Source: Apostichopus japonicus (taxonomy: Eukaryota; Echinodermata; Holothuroidea; Aspidochirotida; Stichopodidae). From it: a DNA stretch of 64,000 nucleotides. Below the pieces are notes generated by a model. That model did no database searches and had not been told where the DNA came from. It saw nothing but the letters and a program-made list of their open reading frames with translations. The stretch is from NCBI RefSeq assembly GCF_037975245.1, contig NC_092576.1:7623501-7687500 (forward strand), given 5' to 3'. This document shows, in pieces, positions 36,773-49,275 of the stretch (position 1 is the stretch's first letter; every line of letters starts with the position of its first letter). Both the position numbers and the translations under genes were made by a program.

Positions 36773-37057
36773 CGAATAGAGGGCGCCCGTCTACAATACG
36801 ATCACACGGACTAGTTAGTGATATTCAGCTTTACTGATATCATAATCTGACTAAGTAAGTTTACCAGTCAAATTTAATGTACTCATGTGTAGGGCGAAGG
36901 TCAACTAGACCCATAAACGAAAAAAAGAACCCGGTGCCAGTACGTTCTTAGAATATTACTTTTCCTGTCCAGTGCATTTTCTTGTCAAAAAGTATGCAAT
37001 AGCCTAGCTAACCAAATCATAGTTTATATCCAATATTAATATGCCGCCCTCTATTCG
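36773..37057. repeat. Facing pair of 13-bp CGAATAGAGGGCG motifs
   Basis: CGAATAGAGGGCG at 36773-36785 on + and its exact reverse complement at 37045-37057, about 260 bp apart and pointing toward each other. The core AGAGGGCG resembles that of CTCF sites. The function is not established. Confidence 0.5.
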
Positions 37058-37402
37058 GAGGTCGCTGACAAGTGGCGCACTGGTTCTACGGGAGTCTTCG
37101 ATCAATTTCGCGTTTGTTTCTAAGCTACATGAGTTTGTTTACTAGGATATCTACCTGTTTGCCAAACCATATGAACTGTTTTTAAAAGCAACATTATATT
37201 AACGTTAAATGATGGTTTTAACTGTGGATTTAAAATCGTAGTGCCTGAGGTCATACAATTACGGTGTCAATCTGAATAACTTGTCATTGCTTGATGTGGT
37301 ATTCTATCGACTTTGCGTGATGCAAGTTCGATATATTTAATGTATATCTCCAAAACTAAAAGTAATATTAAGAACGGTGTACCTCTAGTTAATGTTCAAC
37401 AT
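37058..37402. other. No gene seen
   Basis: Unassigned sequence before the GATGAG repeat. Confidence 0.45.
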
Positions 37403-37881
37403 GAGGATGAGGATGAGGATGGGGGTGGGGACGAGGGTGGGGATGGGGATGGGGACGGGGACGGGGACGGGGACGGGGATGGGGATGGGGATGGGGACGG
37501 GGATGGGGATGGGGATGAGGATGAGGATGAGGATGAGGATGAGGATGAGGATGAGGATGAGGATGAGGATGAGGATGAGGATGAGGATGAGGATGAGGAT
37601 GAGGATGAGGATGAGGATGAGGATGAGGATGAGGATGAGGATGAGGATGAGGATGAGGATGAGGATGAGGATGAGGATGAGGATGAGGATGAGGATGAGG
37701 ATGAGGATGAGGATGAGGATGAGGATGAGGATGAGGATGAGGATGAGGATGAGGATGAGGATGAGGATGAGGATGAGGATGAGGATGAGGATGAGGATGA
37801 GGATGAGGATGAGGATGAGGATGAGGATGAGGATGAGGATGAGGATGAAGATGAAGATGAGGATGAGGATGAGGATGAGGA
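37403..37881. repeat. G-rich tract and (GATGAG)n hexamer array
   Basis: The left part (about 37420-37516) is a GGGGAT/GGGGAC repeat with some 15 runs of at least three G. The right part (37516-37881) is about 60 GATGAG hexamers with two GATGAA interruptions near 37847-37858. The hexamer leaves all frames open, giving Asp-Glu, Met-Arg, His-Pro, Ser and Ile-Leu repeats. These frames are artefacts, and the Asp-Glu frame starts at a GTG. Confidence 0.96.
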
Positions 37882-38684
37882 TGCTTTCCACAACAAAATA
37901 TGTAATGATGCAAATTTCCCAAAGGATGCACCCTCATAATTATTAACTTCTTTTTATAAAACAAAATTGGAATCCATACCTTATCGGTCTTAACGCACTG
38001 TACTCATGATATTCATCCTCCGATATATGATATAAAGCATCTCTTTATGACTAATATCTCATTAATTAAACCAGTCGTTTTAAATTTGTGGTTTGATTAG
38101 TAATTTAAGGATTACAAGTCATACCGTCTTCAGACAATTACTAGAGAGAATTTCCTTTCTTTGTTGGAATGACGTCAATGAGAGGCCCTATTTTTATGAT
38201 CATATTTTCCTTCTATTTCTTTTGATATTACTTTGTTTCTACATTAGCTGAGGCCTCATAATAACATGTCAACTTTGCTATCGGCATCAAATTGTTATTC
38301 ATTCATTTTGTCATGAAATCAAAGAAACAGAAGGTATGCACACAAACTATATTCGTTATATTCTCTTGTTCCATTTCAAACGTGAACAAAACGAATATAT
38401 TTAGTAAGAGTCACGTTCGTTTTTAACATTTTCTCAGTTTTGCTCACGTATTGATAATATTGTTGTTGTTATTGTGATCATCGCTTTTTTATTTATTTAT
38501 CTGTTTACTTCATATTAATTGTCCGGTTCCCATCGCTTAGTTGGCCTAGTATTCATTTTGCATGTAATTAACCTCCATTAATTATCTTAGTTATGATCAA
38601 ACAAAACTCTGGTTTCCTCATTGCATTATATTTATAATTCCAAATGGAGAGAAGGGTCGAACTTGTTTATTCGATGCATGGGAG
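37882..38684. other. No gene seen
   Basis: Unassigned. CRE octamer at 38170-38177. Confidence 0.45.
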
Positions 38685-38889
38685 CAGGGACGTAGCCAGA
38701 AATTTGAGGGGGGTTGGGGCTTGGTGGGTAGAAGAGAAGAGAAAAGGGGCACTTATCAAAAAGGGAGCATTATTGCACTTAACGGAGCGCTATGATGTAT
38801 TAAGAAATATTTGGCCCATAATTTTTTCGGGGTACTCAAGGGGGGAGGGAGGCGATCTCTCCCATTGTTCCCCCCTGGCTACGTCCCTG
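38685..38889. mobile_element. hAT-like MITE with TIRs and target duplication
   Basis: A 205-bp element with perfect 15-bp terminal inverted repeats (CAGGGACGTAGCCAG at 38685-38699, complement at 38875-38889). The flanking octamers are CATGGGAG and AATGGGAG, an 8-bp target-site duplication with one mismatch, as expected for hAT transposition. It is too short to encode a transposase, so it is non-autonomous. The 101-codon frame 38644-38949 runs through the element and is an artefact. Confidence 0.85.
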
Positions 38890-41376
38890 AATGGGAGAGA
38901 AGGTGTTAAGGAGGACATGGAACTCCTTCACATCTTTTATTATTGTTAAATTACCTGGCCCAGCATGAAACTCTTTTTTTTTTTTAAGTAAATTTTCTTT
39001 TCTTTTTTCTCGAAATGTGATTCAAGCTTGAACTTTGTGCATTTGAAAGCATCGATTTATCTTGTAACATATTAAATTATTTAACCTCTAGTCGGGGAAC
39101 AAAACATCATTACAGAAAAAGCTTGATCGAGTCACTCAGGTTTTTAATTAATAATTCCAACTCGCCATGAGCACTTCGTTGCTCAAATATGTCTTCGAGA
39201 TAATAATTATAATAATAATTATAACAGGTAAAGAGCAAATTGATAAAATTGTATAAGAAATGTTGTACTCGTACTCAGCAATCGCGGTTTGAGAGGATAA
39301 GGCAAAAATTGTTTGCCAACAGTCAGAGTTTTTAGTTAAAAAATAACGCTTACATTGTTTCAACTGATCATGGCAACAAAAAGGCTCTGCCGTCTGTAAT
39401 CAATTAAAATTTAGGGAAGGAGAGGACACAAAATTTGGATTAAGTTGGTTTTCTGGTGGCGATATTTTTGAGCAATTATTTTCTATTTCGGTAAGGTAGC
39501 TGAGAAGGAATACGATGATATCGTTTCAATCATTTTAATCATATTTGCAGTATATAGGACATTGTGCCCCCCACCCCCCCCCCCCCCCGCCCCCACACGC
39601 ACAGCTGTGTTTTACATTCAGACCGAGGATCCCATGTTGTTGTCATCGTTGAAATCCACGTACCTTTAACCTTAAACACTACCCCATAACAATAGAATTC
39701 TTTCGAGGACGAAATCACATCCGGGGACCTGGAATTCTTTGGTTCAAGTCCTCGGTCAGTATACAAAACAAGTGCATACACACCCACCCCACATCTACTT
39801 CTAACTAACCCACTGTTTGATCTTTTTTAAACTTTTTTTTAAAACTTTTTTATATAAAAGATTGACTACTCACCTTAATGTACGATGTTGTTATAAGAAT
39901 TTTTTGTCAAATCATATCAAAGATATTACACTTATTGTGGCTCAGAGATCTGTTTAATCTACGAATTTAGGTACTCCACACAACCATATTGAACTTCTTA
40001 AGTACAAATATAAAACCTTTCAAATTACCCTGAACCATTCTGCGTTTCGTATTATATTCTTTCTTCACCCTCTCATGTAACAAGAAAAAAAAAACGTTGA
40101 AGAAGAAAAAAGAAAGAAATATATATCATGGCAAAATTCTTTTCAAGATTGTCCAAGTAGAGTTCTTACCCAGTCACACACAGGTCAGTAACCTGGAGCT
40201 GAAGAAAAGGCACGACATAAACAAGCAAGAAGATGAGGATGAAATATTTACAAGAGGAGAGAGAAATGAGAGAGAGACAGAGAGAGAGAGAAAAATGGCG
40301 CGTGCTAATGTCAAGATTGATCAGCAAACTCAAAATGATAATCTTGTGAGTTGTGAGTGTGATTCGATACACACTTATAGGTAATCGGATCTCCCTAGCC
40401 TTGACAGTTACAACGAGTCAACGCCAAAAAAAGTGAAGTAAACGATTTTTTTTTTATTCCATTCAAGGCCAAGTACTCCTTCGAATCGGTTTTGAAACAA
40501 ATCTCTCGAATACGAAGTTATATTGAATTAACACGTCAGAGAAGTTCCTTCGTTTCCGTGAAATTATTCAGTCTTTTGAAGACATTGTATTTCTCCAGGA
40601 TTTGTACTGGACAGAGAGAGGGGGATCTTTTCATAGCAAGGAGCCCTCCGAAGCTAAGTCAATATGTCATAGTAAGCCTACCCAGCCCCCCCCCCCCCCC
40701 AAAAAAAAAAAAACACATACTAATAATTGTAATAAAAATAATTTTAAAAAATATTAAAAAAGTAGTAAGAAGAGGAAATGTAGAAATAAAAAATATGCAA
40801 AATCACATATTAATTAAAATTATTAAAAATAATTAAAATAGATAAGTAAATGTAAACGCTGAGTCATAGTAATATCATAAGTTATCTCCCCCCCCCCCAA
40901 ACAAAAAAATAATAAATAAAATAAATAATAAACTAACACTAAATAAAATAAACATAACAAATAAACATAACAAATAAAATAACAAATTCTTTACTATGCT
41001 CGAGTATTGTAGAGGCTGAAATAAAGGATGACATTGTGTCCGGAAATGAGGAACATTGAAAATGATTGATTATGGCGTGATAGATATTTGTTTCAGTGAA
41101 ACAGGAAGATTCCGGAAGCGAGAGCTGGCAGATGGGTTGGATAGTACTACGCCATGCTAAACTTTACAAGTATACACAATCATGATGTGTAAATTTGAAG
41201 GTACTACGATACGTCCAGTAGTCATTTATCATACGGTGGGGTGTTTAGGACATGTCAGCTGAAGACATCTAGCGCGCTTGGAAAAGTGACAGACTTAGTC
41301 TGTATAAAGTAAACGGAGCAATTAATTGTGGTGTACGACACTCACATTGGAGACTGTAACTACGTTATTACAGTAG
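38890..41376. other. No gene seen; several low-complexity tracts
   Basis: C-run at about 39571-39589, GA-rich tract at 40253-40296, C/A-run at 40686-40714, and an A-rich AATAAAATAA region at about 40908-40985. Frames across these are low-complexity. Confidence 0.45.
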
Positions 41377-41783
41377 AGCAGGTTTTCCCTAACTTTATCC
41401 CGCCCCCCCCCCTACGAACCCCCTGTAGATGTCAGAGTTGTCCACGAAACCCCAACTATTCGAGACACGATCTGACTCATTATTTTACTATAATACGCAT
41501 AACAGTGCTTCGTAAAAGATCAAGTTCATAGTGTAATATTGTAATGAAAAGACGTCTGTTTCATAATTCAGTTATTTATCACATACACGGTACGGTACTT
41601 CTATGGCAACATATGCGTATGGAAAGCGAAAAGAATTTGTCGATAGGTACGACTTTTGTACATTACTAAATTATATGATATATCAGATTTTAGTTCAACA
41701 AAAATTTCTCTAGTTTTGACTTTCAGAAACGTCCCACGAACCCCTGGGATGGACTCGTGCACCCCATACAGGGAACCCCTGCT
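41377..41783. mobile_element. Decayed hAT-like element with imperfect TIRs
   Basis: AGCAGGTTTTCCCT at 41377-41390 is matched at 12 of 14 positions by the complement of 41770-41783 (AGGGAACCCCTGCT). Just inside both ends is text of the type GAACCCC...GT, recalling the 'ggggttcgt' subterminal regions of hAT elements. No clear target duplication survives (about 5 of 8 matches). There is no transposase. Confidence 0.5.
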
Positions 41784-43929
41784 GAAGAGTATACGTGTAA
41801 ACGTATAAAAACGCACAGAACACAGACGTCCGTTGCTTTAAGCTACATGGCCATTAACTAACTCCTCTTATACGTCACATGGACTGACAACCTTGTCTGT
41901 TTAATCTACTTTACTCATTCCTTTTTTTTGATATTCGATTTCCAATTTTTGTTCGATTAAATATACGTCGATTTCAACCTTACATGAGCATGGGTGAAAC
42001 TTTATTCAAGGTTCACCTATGAATCGATAGTGATTTAAATGTCTACTATAATTAATGGCTAAAACCAATCTACGTCATTTGTGACGTCATTAATCTTATT
42101 ATTAATCTTATTAATCTTAAACCAATATGAGTAAATCCCATCTGAGTTTATAAAGATCATAATCTTAACATGATTAATGTTAACACTTGGCGATCTTTAT
42201 CAACTACACGATCTTTCATTTTTTCAACGCTTGATCTAGACAGATAGAGGGGAAAACCAGTAGCAACGACATCGTAGACAATATATAGGCCACGTTATAC
42301 CTCTAAAACCAACAAACTCTGCTCGATTTACATGACATTGCCATATGCACGCAATTAGAGCCCCCATAGGTACCTTCCATTTACACTTAAAGTAATTTAT
42401 TTTGATTTCTTAACAGAGTTAAATACATAGAGAATGGTCAGAACCCTGCCTACGGCATTAGTTGCGTGCTAGAGAATTCATTGTATCTCAGTCATAATCT
42501 TTTACGCTTCTATACGCATTACGAAAGGTTACGAGACGTCACCATTTCTGCAGCCTACCTTCTTTTTCTCATTTTATTTCCTTTTATCTTTCTTTTTACA
42601 ACCATTAACATCTGTTCAATATACACAATACAAACGACAAAAAGGAGCAACAATTCCTCCAAGCCTCTTTCATCCTTCCGTGTGCAATCACCGAGACGAG
42701 AGTTAGCTTGAACCCGCTATTTTATCGACGCATTGCCTCGCCGTTTCTTTACAATCAGCGATATGAATAAATTTGATTCATCTACCTTCGATAGCAAAAA
42801 CACCAAACTGTAAATTCCCCCATAAGTCGTTGTTGTTGGCTGAAGGCGAATAATAAAGAAACCGTAACTATGATAACATTGTTATGTTAAAACCTTTCTC
42901 GAGATAAAGTAATTACAGTAAAGGATTGCATCTGTAGTTTACTGTTACTTCGAAGGGGTGGGTGAGGGGGGATGGGGGGGGGGGTCGGATATATCAGATT
43001 ATACTGTAAGTATTCCATGTGTATTATTTGTAGTACCAGATACAAATCATGTTAATGATGGTGTAATTTTTTGTAGACCCGTTAGGGGTTTTCATATTAT
43101 AAGGTGTCAGTGACCTTAAGATACCAAAGCCAACACTACCTCTTCTCATATGAGACAGCCAAAGATAAACAGGTTGCTCCTACGGATAAGTCTGTTGAAG
43201 CAGTACTTATTTTGGGCTGCTCGAGCTGATGGCGGCCTGATGCATTGTATTTATCAAATCGCTGCTTAAATATACTGGCTTCCCCCAATTTTATTGATAC
43301 TTCAAACAATTTGCTCACAGCATTGTGCAACCTGAGAGCAAATCATTAATATTTATTTAGAGAAATTCGGTGAAAAGACTGACGGCGGAGCATTTAAGAT
43401 GTGTTCTGCGTGTCATTTGACAGTATAAACATGTTTCCTTTCCAGGTTAAGATTGCCATTCTGAAAAGCTGACAAAAAGTTACACTAGGCAATCAAACTC
43501 CCTACCTAATGTTTAGACAAAACTTGTAAACTAGGTTCGAAAATGAAACAGCCATTTTTTTTCTCTAAACATAATGATCTTTTTTTTTTGGCATTAAAAG
43601 GGAGTTATGTAGTTAATTAATTAAATCGTCATATTCTTCTATTCATAAGATTTACACACATAGTCTAGCATTTAGTTCAGCGCGGGGCATGGTATGCAAT
43701 CCATGCTTTACCCATGTACTATACTACACATATGCTTGGGTGTGTTATTTTGACCTATGTCGAGACTTCTAACACGCTGCAAGACTCTCTCAATGTTATA
43801 GCCTAGTTCTAGATAATCGTCAATAGTTTGATCTGGGTACTGGTCTTCAGAATGATCCATCAGTGTGAGCAATGACTGTGTCAATGATAGTAAAAGTCAC
43901 GCGACTGTTCAACTGGACATAGATTGGAG
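41784..43929. other. No gene seen
   Basis: Unassigned. CRE octamer at 42082-42089. G-run near 42957-42985. The hydrophobic 81-codon frame 42466-42711 has no recognisable family. Confidence 0.45.
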
Positions 43930-44045
43930 CAGTGCTTCTCAACCGGGTGCATGTGGACCCCCAGGGGGTTAAAAAGGCTTGGGGTGAATTTGAGAAGAGG
44001 GGTAAATGCGGGGGGGGGGGGTGTAGCTCTTAAGAATTGGAGGGG
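43930..44045 (+). mobile_element. hAT-type terminus, fragment
   Basis: Begins CAGTGCTTCTCAACCGGG, close to the 'cagtggttctcaac' ends of many hAT elements, then GGACCCCCAGGGGGTT and a G-run at 44010-44021. No matching opposite end was found within about 1 kb, so this is one end of a broken or truncated copy. Confidence 0.5.
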
Positions 44046-45397
44046 GACATATACTACCATGAACGATATTAGCCAAAATCAGGAGAACCTACAAACAAAA
44101 GAAAGAAATTCTCGGACGCATTCAAATGTATTGCCTTTTAACGTCATTATTAAATATACACACTTGACTATTTGCATAATCTTTTCTCCATTATAAGGTA
44201 TTCAATACTGTCATTAATAGCATAGCATTAATATCATAATAGCATAGCATTAATAACATAGCATTAATATAGCAGCAGAACATCATCACCACAGACAAAC
44301 ATTGCAAATCTCCAGACACAAATCTATACAATTATGTAAAGTAAATCGTCGATACAATTATACAAAAAGCCATAATCCCGGGAATGGCTTTTGAGCTGAC
44401 AACTCATGCATATTCAAAACCCTATGTAAATATTCATAACATTAATACCAAACTGCAGCCAGCTGGGACAATTTCCTAATGCTAATACCACTTTATAACT
44501 GTCGTCTCATATCATGCTTCAAAGTACTCCTACTGACAGTACAAACAGTTCCTAACCTTGGTCTGATGGACTGCTCGTACTGACAATACGAGTGCTCTGA
44601 AAAAGCGGGACATGACACCACAGTATAGAAAAACGGCCTGCTTCGATGTTATGAAAAGTCAGTGTGTGTAACAGCAGCCAATTGACCTGCATGGGCAGGG
44701 ACTATACGCCACATAATGAGAATTACATCACAGGGTAAAGGAAATGGTTAGACTTGCATGGCAAATTTTAAGCTTTCCAGAAATCATCAATTAATAAAGA
44801 CACTATAAATATACTAGTGACCTACCGAAGGTGTCCAAAGTTATCCTATTATGATACTATTGTAGAGAAAATTGACGTTACAGTATGCATTTGACCTAGC
44901 CCCGAACTAAACTCTACGCACAGTCGCACCACTGAGTCAAGGAAAAATTCTTCTACCTGCATTTCAGATTTACAAAAAAAAAAAAAAAATTACGGTCTCT
45001 GAAATTAGATTATACCAGGAGAGTCTACTACAAGTGAAGAAATCCAATTATTGTTTCTTGCACTGAACTATCCTGGTTACTCCGAATTTATCCTTGAAAT
45101 TTAAATAAACATTCCTAATCCAATAATACGTAGCAAAGACTACAACTAATGGGATTTGTCTGTAAGGGAGTACAGTACGCCACGTGAACCTGATTAGGCA
45201 GTACAAACATTCGAGATGGCTCAAAGTATTACACAATCTGACCAAAAAAAAAGGGGGATTATTGAATCACCCTAAAGGCTGCCATAGAACACATCTGAAC
45301 TGGATTAGGCATAAAGTTCACGGAATCGCGTGGGGAGGACAGATGGAATATATCCAAGATGGAAACATTCTCGATATATTGGATATTGACATTGTCA
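44046..45397. other. No gene seen; small GCATTAATA repeat
   Basis: A short repeat of AGCATAGCATTAATA-type units lies at 44213-44275. Otherwise unassigned. Confidence 0.45.
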
Positions 45398-45512
45398 ACA
45401 TCGCGATACTATACGATATTATACGATATTATACTATATTATACTATACGATATTATACTATATTATACTATACGATATTATACGATATTATACATCGCG
45501 ATATTATACTGT
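45398..45512. repeat. TATACGATAT/TATACTATAT minisatellite
   Basis: About 115 bp built of 10-bp words TATACGATAT and TATACTATAT in a mixed order, with flanking CATCGCGATA words at about 45399 and 45493. The frames across it are artefacts. Confidence 0.85.
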
Positions 45513-47494
45513 CAAATACATTCTCACTGAAACCGGCTAAAGAAAACCAATACAATAAATGATAATATAGTTATCAACAAGATGATGGTTTGGTCTTTTT
45601 AATATTATGCGGTACAGACCAAACGGTCAGTTCAGGGCGTTGACCAATTCTAGCTCAACACCAGACTCATTACCATGGTCGTCATATTTCAACACCATGC
45701 GATCTCCTTCTAACACCACACTCAATATCGGTGTCATATAGTTTAACCATGGGTGTTTTTTTTTTTTGCATCCACAACTTTGATCAGTATCATTATCAAC
45801 ACCAGACTCAATGTCATTACCAAACACGAAAGGCAAACTGGGCAGGAAAAGTTCAAAAAGTTAAAGAATTCTTCATCATAATTCATGATTGACAAATGAC
45901 TATTCAAGCTAATAATTTCAACTGTGTTGATATTTAGTATGATAATCAATATAAGTGTTAGATTACTTATTAGATAACTTATCAGAAATCTAAAATAAAT
46001 TAGGGAAATGCTCTGAAATGTAAACAATGCAGCTGGAGCACTAGCCTAATACCTCTTCGACTGACATATATTGTTGATATTCAAAATGGTAATTGTAAAA
46101 ACTTTTTTCCTAAGAACGGCTAATGTCTTCATAGTCACGTGATCTAATTCGATTCGCATTTTCATTATTCAAGCTCCACGGCTTAATACCAAAATTAAAG
46201 ATTTCTGTGTGGTCATGCATGCATGGATCCATCATCAAGAAAAAAAGTTACATGTTCAATTACGACAGGTACATGTTCTTTGAATTTGATTTCTACACAA
46301 TTACGAAAATCCATACTCCGAGAGAGAAAGGCTGATGGAGATATAGAGAGGAAGAAAGAAAGAGGTGGAGATAGAGCAGGAGTATAGAAGAATCTTAAAC
46401 ATTTTAACAATATTTCACAATGCTCTAATCTTCCACAAAATCCAACCTCATGTGATTCAAGTCCAATCAACCGTTTAACAATTTTAATCAAATCCGCCTG
46501 ATATCCTGTCCTTGGGAAAGATATGCCTTTTGGTCATCCATTGGTGAAGAATAAGAATAAAGCAGTAAATTCAGGAAAAGAAACCTGTCTTTCGTTTAAC
46601 TCTATTTTATTTATTTTTTTTTGCTGCTGCTGCTGATCTTGCGACTCACGTTAACGCTATTTACGTTAACACTCGAAGCATTTTATAGATCCAGTAATCT
46701 CCCTGAAGGTTACGGGAGATTAAGTTCACGGTAGAATTCCATCGTCTAAAAAGAAGCATCTCTTTTGCATTCACTAAAAATCATCGCTTTTACGAGAATC
46801 CGAGAAGGAATTAAAGTATTCCAAGGGAAGAAAGGCAAAAAGCTTCCCGAAGAGGTAGAGAGCGTCGACCCCCTAAATGGTCTTAAATGTCTTTCACACT
46901 GATTAAAGCAGTTTGTAAATGCCTCAAGTTTTGATTTTGGCAACAATGATTGATATGTCGTACACAATAACTCTTCTCCTCTCTGTCGTTAGGTATTAGT
47001 TTCATAGGATATATTAATTGCTTTCAAATAACTGTACCATTTTTTATGTTTTCCCCAATCTTCGTTTCCATTTATTCATCGAAGCAACTGTATTCCAAGC
47101 CCGTTTCAACACTGAGTATTCTGAGAGTAATGTCAAACATACATATGAAACGCAATCACATGGTTTCAGCATTGAATATACAACATAGTATCATGTTAAA
47201 TAACACGAAACAGTCTGTTAATGTGTACGAAAGTAAGTGATAACAGGTTAATACAATTATAAATACACGAGTTCCGCAATTAAAAACCGCGTGCGCAACA
47301 TTAACGAATTTTAATGAAAGCGACATTGTTCTTCCGTGTAGCAACCCATTCGTTTACTCATGGCTTTACCAGTTTAAACTGGTTCAGATGAGTATATGTT
47401 AATCAGTCAAGACTGCTGTGTGTTATAAGTTCTTCATTCATACTTAGTAAAGATTCCCAAATCCTATTGGTCCATTCAGGTCAGCTGACCGTGG
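45513..47494. other. No gene seen
   Basis: Unassigned. E-box octamer at 46135-46142; GA-rich stretch at 46319-46380. The 92-94-codon reverse frames at 45743-46491 lack recognisable domains. Confidence 0.45.
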
Positions 47495-47516
47495 TTAATC
47501 CTGTGAGTAACGCACG
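47495..47516 (+). repeat. Extra copy of the foldback arm motif
   Basis: These 22 bases are identical to 47745-47766 in the right arm of the following foldback element. They are bounded by ACCGTG...CACGGT, so they sit in a small hairpin of their own. Confidence 0.7.
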
Positions 47517-47620
47517 GTAAAATTACGGGGCATCACTTTAATAAATCTTTGGTTATACGTAACCAAAAATGTTTTGTTTTATGATTTTTCCCCCACACAA
47601 ATGGTAGTGTATGAATGAAC

Positions 47621-47790
47621 GGGGTTAATCAACGGTCTAGCGTGCGTTTCTCACATGATTAATGCACTCCGGGTGTTAATGCTATCGCTGGATGCACTCG
47701 GGCTCCGCCCTCGTGCATCGCTTGCATTATCCCCCGATCGTGCATTAATCCTGTGAGTAACGCACGCTAGACCGTTGATTAATTAACCCC
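47621..47790. mobile_element. Foldback/MITE-like element, about 170 bp
   Basis: Arms 47621-47666 and 47741-47790 are inverted repeats. They differ by a 4-base insertion (TAAT) and two substitutions over 46 aligned bases. The centre contains a second hairpin (GATGCACTCGGGC...CCCTCGTGCATC, 47690-47719), so the whole folds as a nested stem. It is GC- and CpG-rich compared with its surroundings. There is no coding capacity and no obvious target duplication. Confidence 0.8.
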
Positions 47791-48112
47791 TTATTAACAT
47801 ATGTTACATTTATGACCAGTTGCTACTGAGAAGGATTTACAAACAGAAAATACTAAACACACAATCTATACGTATATTGACTGGAATAACCAGACTACTC
47901 TAAACATTCGCTTATAATTTTGTCCACATTATTAATAGGAAATGGATGACACTTTACTGCAAAACGCTTAAAATCTGCAATTTGATCCATCTTCACAATA
48001 TGTACTTACTAGTCAAACATAGGGACAGTTGTTTAGACTCCAAACCAGTCATTTATTAAAACAGCCTTTGAGTTATGAATTCGTGATATGATGGTTAAGA
48101 TATATTTATATA
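47791..48112. other. No gene seen
   Basis: Unassigned. Confidence 0.45.
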
Positions 48113-48113
48113 A

Positions 48114-48157
<44 letters not shown>
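48113..48157. repeat. (TA)n microsatellite
   Basis: TA run directly followed by TAGCAAATGGAGACAG, the start of a duplicated block; see 48158-49275. Confidence 0.93.
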
Positions 48158-48158
<1 letters not shown>

Positions 48159-48793
48159 CAAATGGAGACAGAATTAATGTTTTTTTTTTCAATAGTTACA
48201 ACAGTATGTATGTCCTTCATTTTGTATTGGAAATGTTCACATGAACAAAAACATGTATGAAATCGTTCGGATTTATGTTTTTTTTTTTTTTTATCCTAAG
48301 CATATTCATGTGGTATGGTGTCATAACACACTTTAGTTTATACTGATTAACGGTTGTCTCTTATTCACAGTATACAAACTGATCAGCCATGTACATTGGG
48401 TGCACAATATCATCTGCTGACAGGTTTAACATGTGTTACGGTGTTATAACATACTTCAGTTTATACTGAATAACGGTTGTCTCTCATTCACAGTATACAA
48501 ACTGATCAAGCCATGTACATTTGGGTGAATTTGATATGTTGTGATGGATAACAAAACCAATAAATTATTTTAAATTTTTCTATTTGCACTTCTTGGGCTA
48601 AAAAACCGTATATTTGCAGACACCCTGTCAAATTATGACAAACATAAATAACTAAGTTAACAAAGTTAAGAACTGACGATATTGGCTTGTATTTATTATA
48701 ACCGTTCCATACAAACTATCAAAAATACTGCAAACTTAAAATGAAAGTAGAAAGCTACTTTATATTAAATAAAATCATATTATTATTTATTTA

Positions 48794-48825
<32 letters not shown>

Positions 48826-49045
48826 ATATATAGTTTCTTTTCTGGGGGAGGGGTGTTGGGGGTGGGGGAGTCTCGTGGGCTTACACTGCTGAATAACCAA
48901 AATTATTGCTTAGTTATTCAAGTTGTTACGAGTAATCTTGGCTATATAGTGGCAACACAAAAGTGTGCAGCGCCACCTCTTTTTTTTCACCCTGCGTTGT
49001 AGCTCTACATTCACTTGAAAACTTGATGATGTTGTAGCTAAGTAA

Positions 49046-49138
<93 letters not shown>

Positions 49139-49275
49139 TATATTTATAGCAAATGGAGACAGTACATTAATGGGTTTTTTTTTCAATAGTTACAACAGTA
49201 TGTATGTCCTCTATGTTGTATTGGAAATGTTCACATGAACAAAAACATGTATGAAATCGTTCGGATTTATGATTT
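48158..49275. repeat. Duplicated (TA)-anchored block and a 118-bp tandem pair
   Basis: About 130 bp after the TA run (48155-48290) is repeated at 49146-49275, again directly after a TA run, at about 95% identity. Between them, 48300-48410 and 48420-48530 are a tandem pair sharing ACTGA-TAACGGTTGTCTC and CACAGTATACAAACTGATCA. Two further TA runs lie at 48794-48832 and 49048-49147. Confidence 0.85.

Noticed and set aside
37313-37964. Long Asp-Glu, Met-Arg, His-Pro, Ser and Ile-Leu frames
   Set aside because: All are translations of the (GATGAG)n array, open in every frame. None has gene context.
38644-38949. 101-codon frame
   Set aside because: Runs through the hAT-like MITE and its flanks; no protein resemblance.
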